A stretch of DNA of 64,000 nucleotides from NCBI GenBank assembly GCA_004026145.2, contig CP034993.1, positions 13,798,272-13,862,271 of the forward strand, read 5' to 3'. The notes under the pieces are model-generated. The model saw only the letters and a list, made by a program, of their open reading frames with translations. It was not told the origin of the DNA and ran no database searches. The DNA comes from Takifugu bimaculatus (taxonomy: Eukaryota; Chordata; Actinopteri; Tetraodontiformes; Tetraodontidae). The position numbers and the translations under genes are program-made. Shown piece after piece: positions 59,532 to 64,000 of this stretch (positions are counted from its first letter, which is position 1; each line of letters begins with the position of its first letter).

Positions 59532-60648
59532 GGAAGAGCAGCTGGGATGTGAGCAGAAGATCCTCCCACACACACCTGCACCTGAATCAGCTGATCCAGA
59601 TAGAACTTCTATACTGTTAGTGAGTTTTTCATTAGTTTTCACGAGCTGAAATCCTAAGAACCACTTGTCCACGCTCGTGCGTGACCCACAGGGGGCGCTG
59701 TTTCACATATAACTCTGTGTGCGTGTTCGCTGTAACTTGTTTCTCTTTGCTTGTTTTTATTTATTGATCTTCCTGAAATGTGTTTTGTTTTTGTTGTGAA
59801 TTTGTGACATTTTGGCGTTGAAATAAATTACTTATTTTCACGTCGACACTTTTCTCTTATTTTGTAGAAGAAATGTTTTTATAAATATTTTAAATGCATT
59901 GAAACATATTTCAACTTACAGAGAAATTATTTTATCTCATTTTTAACAAAAAAAACAAATATACATGAAATTCAATATTGTTATATAAAATATAAAATCC
60001 GGATATAATTTCTGCAACGTTAGTTGTTCTGAACCAGCAGGGGGCGACACAACTTCTGAGCTCAAGACGACTCAGAAGAGAGGAAGAAGAGGAGGAAAAG
60101 GACGAAGAAGAGAAAAAAGACGAAGAAGAAGAAACCACAGGAAAAATAAAGCCTTTCAACGCAAATTCAAGATAAATGAACAACAGAATCGGCGATGAAT
60201 GAGGCGGTTTGAGTTCGTTTTTAAAAGTCTAAGGAACAGAACTCCTGTTTTATCGTTTGTTCGGCTCAGTTCGGAGCTTTTCCCAGCTTGAGTCCGTTTA
60301 AAGATCCCAGAACTCGGTGTCTCCACACACCTGAATGTTGACTTATGATCGCAAATCTTTGGTTCTCCTGTGATATTCTAATTACTGTAAATATATGATT
60401 GTAACATATTTAACTGGACTCAACAAAGTGAATCTTCGCTCCATGTTCAGGTAATGAGCCCGTTAGCTTAGCTTCTGTCACTTGCGAGAGCACCGAGGTC
60501 AAAGTTGAGTTTAAACAGGTGAGAAACATCTGTTCGCCTCAGTGACGTCATCCAGCCGCAGTTTTGTTGATGTTTGATTTGATGAAGGTCAGTAGTTTGA
60601 AACCCGCCACGTCATTTCCTGTGCAGGACGTGAAGCTTCTGCGGGAAA
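59532..60648. other. reep6-C19orf25 intergenic interval
   Basis: reep6 3' UTR, an AT-rich stretch (59850-60000), a GAAGAA-rich purine patch (60070-60135), and the presumed C19orf25 promoter. No coding exon is supported. Confidence 0.5.
59822..59827 (+). terminator. reep6 poly(A) signal
   Basis: AATAAA about 290 bp after the last stop codon. Confidence 0.6.
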
Positions 60649-61093
60649 ATGATCAGCTCTAAGAACAAGAACCGGGTGGTTCTGCCCAGCCGCCCCGAGC
60701 CCCCCAGCGTGGACCAAATTCTGGAGGACATTCAGAGCGCTGCTGCTGACGACCCGGTCTTCAGCATCCTGGATCAGAAAGGACGTGGTGAGGAAGAGGA
60801 GCGCTGCAGCTCCATCCAGAGGAGCTCCTCGAGCCTCCCGACTCATTCACGCTGATACAAACCTGCATCAGGTACCAAACGTGCTGATTCGTGCTCTGGT
60901 TCTGTTCTCAGAACCGGTCCGATGTGCCGACAGCGAGGTGGAGGTCCGCTTCCAACAGTGTCTGCGCTATTTGAACCTGAATGAGCAGCTGGAGGAGGCA
61001 CAGAGGGGGCTTCTACGGCAGAGGGAGGGGCTACAAGCAGCGGGGGAGGAGTTACAGAAAGAGGTGACCCGGGTCAAAGGTCAAATGCAGTGA
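60649..61093 (+). CDS. C19orf25: UPF0449 protein, C19orf25 homologue
   Basis: Small conserved protein of unknown function (UPF0449). Two exons, 60649-60787 and 60912-61093, give 106 aa; the human protein is of similar size. Start MISSKNKNRVVLPSRPEPP is followed by VDQILEDIQSAAADDPVFSI, the family hallmark. The C-terminal half is a coiled coil (LNEQLEEAQRGLLRQREGLQ). In human the gene is a near neighbour of REEP6, which matches this order. AATAAA follows at 61310. Confidence 0.92.
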
Positions 61094-61309
61094 AACTGTT
61101 CAGACATCTCAGTTGAAGGTGTGAAAAGGCTGATCTGTGTCCTCAGCGACGTGAAGCAGCTGTTAATGACGGCAATCAAAGCGATGGATCGGCCTTTGTG
61201 CTATTTTAACTCCCTTAATTTGTCCCTTAAAGGTGAAACTGGACACAGCAGCTTAAAAACTTCTGGCACAAACTTCTTCCTTTTTTCTTTTTTTGTGTAC
61301 ATTTAAAAA

Positions 61310-61315
61310 AATAAA
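61310..61315 (+). terminator. C19orf25 poly(A) signal
   Basis: AATAAA 217 bp after the stop. Confidence 0.6.
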
Positions 61316-62874
61316 GTGTTCAAACCCAGTTTTTGGTATAATTGTTGTGATTATTGATATTGGTGTTGCTGAGACCTGTTCATTAGTATCTAACGGTAAC
61401 AAAGTAAAAATAAAAAACTGTTTTTGAAGTGGTCTTCTATATTGATACTACCTGGCTGTGAGTCTCCAGGTTCCCTCACGTCACAGGTGACTGAACCTGA
61501 GAGTCTTTATTGATCACCCGCGGCAGTGACGTAACTGAGCGATCAGGACGTTCCGGTGCTGACCAGCAGGGGGAGACAAACTCCATCAAATGACGCGTGC
61601 GCTCGCTTGTGCGAAGTTTATTAGGAAATATTGATCAGGTTTTGCCAGTTCACTTTTCTCGTTTTTATTATAATTGATCTGTCTTTCTAAATGTGTCGGC
61701 CTGAACATCAGCACCAGTTTCATTTATTAGTTAAATAAATCTGTCAACACTCGTGATATTGTAATCAGCGAGATAATGCTCTCTAGGTGTGTGTGTGTGG
61801 GCGCCATTGTTGGAATTCCACTACTATAGGGGAGGGGGGCAACAGGAGGGCCGGTCGGCTGTCTCACACACACTGACGTCATGTCTGGTTGTCATGATGT
61901 CATGATTCCAGCCTCAAGCATTCCTGAAATTCCTGAAGGGAGTAAAAAATAACTTTGGGACAAAAGAGGAAACACATGGAAATTGTCTGACCCTTATTGG
62001 ACGCGTCCAGATCAGGTCTCTCTTTATTTGATCCGGTTGGTTCTGAAGAAGGACGGATGGATACATTTCCATGTCTGAGGAGGAAGTTTAATTCATTGTT
62101 TCAATCAGTGGAGCCGCTTCCCCGAAAAGCTGCTGTTATTCCAAAAACCATCCAACAGGCACGAATTAAACACACCTGTAAACTGAAACTGCCTTCGGGA
62201 CATTAACGTGCACGAGGCTCCGAAGCTTTATTGATAAGATAGAAGGTCTGAGGTGATACATGCTAACGGAGGCTAAGCTAGCACGTGCAAAGTTGAGACT
62301 GAACTAATAAACGTAGATGAGATCACCGTAGTGCCTGTGCGCGCGTATGTGCGTGTGTGGGCTCGATCAGCCCAAAGGAGGAGGTTCAGAACAGATGACC
62401 ATAAAAGGGCAGAGAGGCAGGAAGTGTTGGGGATTCCTCAGTCACGTGACTTCGCGATAGTAGGATGCTCTCATTACACACGCGCGCGCGCGCACACTGA
62501 ACACACCGTGTGTGTTACTTGCAGACATGAGATGCTGCATGCTCGTTGCCATGACAACAACGTCTTCAGGTTGACCGCTGAGTTCCCTCTGAACGACCAA
62601 ACGCTGCATATTCCTGTAACAGTCAGACAAGAACGCGCGCGCGCACACACGCACGCGCTGCGATGATGTGAGAGCACTCACTCGTCCCTCCTGATCTGAC
62701 CATCACATCGTTCTCTGTCCGTCCCTCTGATTGGTCTGCAGGAGCAGATCACCGCGGGGCTCAGCCAATCCCGGGGCAGCATGAAGGCAGGCTGACGTCA
62801 TCGCCCCTGACTCACAATCACCATCCGATCTGGGTTACCATCAGATCACATCACTTCCCGACACATACCAGCTG

Positions 62875-62937
<63 letters not shown>

Positions 62938-63540
62938 TCTAAATGTCAGTGCTGACTCAGCACTGACAGGGAAAACAAGCGCTCCCTGGGTGGGTGGCTA
63001 GTGGGGGGGGGATTCCCGTCAGCGGTGGTTGGGACTGCAGGGGGCTGAAGGTGGACGTCAGAGGTCAGAGGTCAGAGAGGTGAGAGAGGTGAGAAACACC
63101 AAGAGAACTGGAGGTTCTGCTGGATGTTCTGCTGCAGTCCTGGCCCGGTTCTTCTGCATGTTCACAGACAGTCTCGTGCTGATCATGTGATCACCCCGAT
63201 CTTTGATGTCCACCCTGTCACCAGCGATGGAGCAGGTGACCCGTGCAACCATCTTTGCTGCGGGTCCAGTTCTGGTTCTGGAGGATCTTTGATGGGTGAT
63301 GGCTCACAGACGTGCCTTTATGTCTGTGACACTGAACGATTGCTGCGGCTGCACGAGGTCACATGACTGGATCCGTCATGTGACCCCTGACATGAGAACA
63401 ATGATGAGGTTCCTGAGTCACATGACCACATGACTGACACTCAAAGCTGTTGACTTGAGAGCTGCTGCCAACAGGCAGAAACCTGCAGCAGGACCAGACC
63501 CACACAGTAACTAACCTGCCGGACCGGACGGCACCAGCCC
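61316..63540. other. Gene-poor end of the window
   Basis: No supported exon. A (GT)n run lies at 62878-62937. Alternating CG/CA stretches lie at 62478-62497 and 62633-62660. A possible isolated short exon at about 62742-62793 (after GTCTGCAG, 18 codons to TGA) has no partner. Confidence 0.5.
62878..62937. repeat. (GT)n microsatellite
   Basis: Pure GT run of about 60 bp. Confidence 0.96.
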
Positions 63541-63554
63541 ACGAGTGCTGAAGA

Positions 63555-63745
63555 ACTGCCCCAGGAGCTGTGTGGACCACTGCAGCACCTGTTCCACCAC
63601 AGCCTTCATCTTCAGAGGATCCCAGAGCTTTGGAGGACATCCTGCCTGGTCCCGGTGCCAAAGAAGACCCGAAGAAGACCCATCCTGTGGCACCGAGTGA
63701 CTACAGGCCAATAGCACTGACCTCCCACATTATGAAGGTCCTGGA
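63555..63745 (+). mobile_element. LINE reverse-transcriptase fragment
   Basis: Translations match the non-LTR retrotransposon RT domain common in fish genomes: ELCGPLQHLFHHSLHLQ and WRTSCLVPVPKK in one frame, then DYRPIALTSHIMKVLER in another frame, so at least one indel separates them near 63670-63680. No start, endonuclease domain or 3' tail is visible. It is a degraded remnant. It cannot be assigned to a clade with confidence. Confidence 0.8.
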
Positions 63746-64000
63746 GCGGCAGCTTCAGCAGCTCCAGCAGCTCCAGCAGCTTCAGCAGCTCCAGCAGCTC
63801 CAGCAGCTTCAGCAGCTTCAGCAGCTTCAGCAGCTCCAGCAGCTCCAGCAGCTCCAGCAGCTCCAGCAGCTCCAGCAGCTTCAGCAGCTCCAGCAGCTCC
63901 AGCAGCTCCAGCAGCTTCAGCAGCTCCAGCAGCTTCAGCAGCTTCAGCAGCTCCAGCAGCTCCAGCAGCTCCAGCAGCTTCAGCATCTTCAGCATCTTCA
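63745..64000. repeat. 9-bp repeat at the window end
   Basis: CAGCAGCTC/CAGCAGCTT units continuing to the window edge (GCATCTT variants last). It begins exactly where the RT fragment ends. Confidence 0.96.

Noticed and set aside
62742..62793. Short exon-like segment after GTCTGCAG
   Set aside because: Eighteen codons only, no upstream exon in phase and no recognised sequence.

Overview
This window is nuclear DNA of a compact-genome teleost fish, pufferfish-like in gene density. It holds eleven protein-coding genes plus the 3' part of a twelfth in 64 kb, with many introns of only 70-100 bp, GT-AG splice sites and vertebrate-specific families. Exon chains below were built by hand from splice sites and reading phase; except in efna2 and one spot in nwd1, every junction keeps frame.

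Layout, left to right: broken 3' exons of an ephrin-A (efna2, +); a 100-N gap; the C-terminal part of a FREM1-type extracellular matrix gene (+), whose third intron in the window carries about 9.5 kb of heptamer satellite; convergent to it, a small PDZK1IP1/SMIM24-type membrane protein with a coding minisatellite (-); thop1 (+), complete; nwd1 (+), complete, with one apparent frameshift; sgta (+), complete; an unrecognised 149-aa gene (-) head to head with slc39a3 (+), complete; an SLC1 glutamate-transporter gene of the EAAT5/6/7 type (+), complete; a TspanC8 tetraspanin like TSPAN33 (-) divergent from reep6 (+); the C19orf25 homologue (+); then a gene-poor end with a LINE reverse-transcriptase fragment dissolving into a 9-bp repeat.

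efna2, SMIM24, THOP1, SGTA, SLC39A3, REEP6 and C19orf25 are, from general knowledge, all on human 19p13.3, so this looks like a conserved linkage block into which frem1, nwd1, the EAAT gene and the tetraspanin are interleaved. The genes do not form one pathway: they are housekeeping (peptide degradation, tail-anchored protein handling, zinc transport), ER shaping, signalling and matrix genes.

The most striking non-genic feature is the number of tandem arrays: about fifteen different minisatellites (units 5-32 bp) sit in introns and short intergenic gaps. Several have units whose repeats lack stop codons and so create spurious long ORFs of up to about 750 codons. I found no operon, CRISPR, or RNA gene that I can support.
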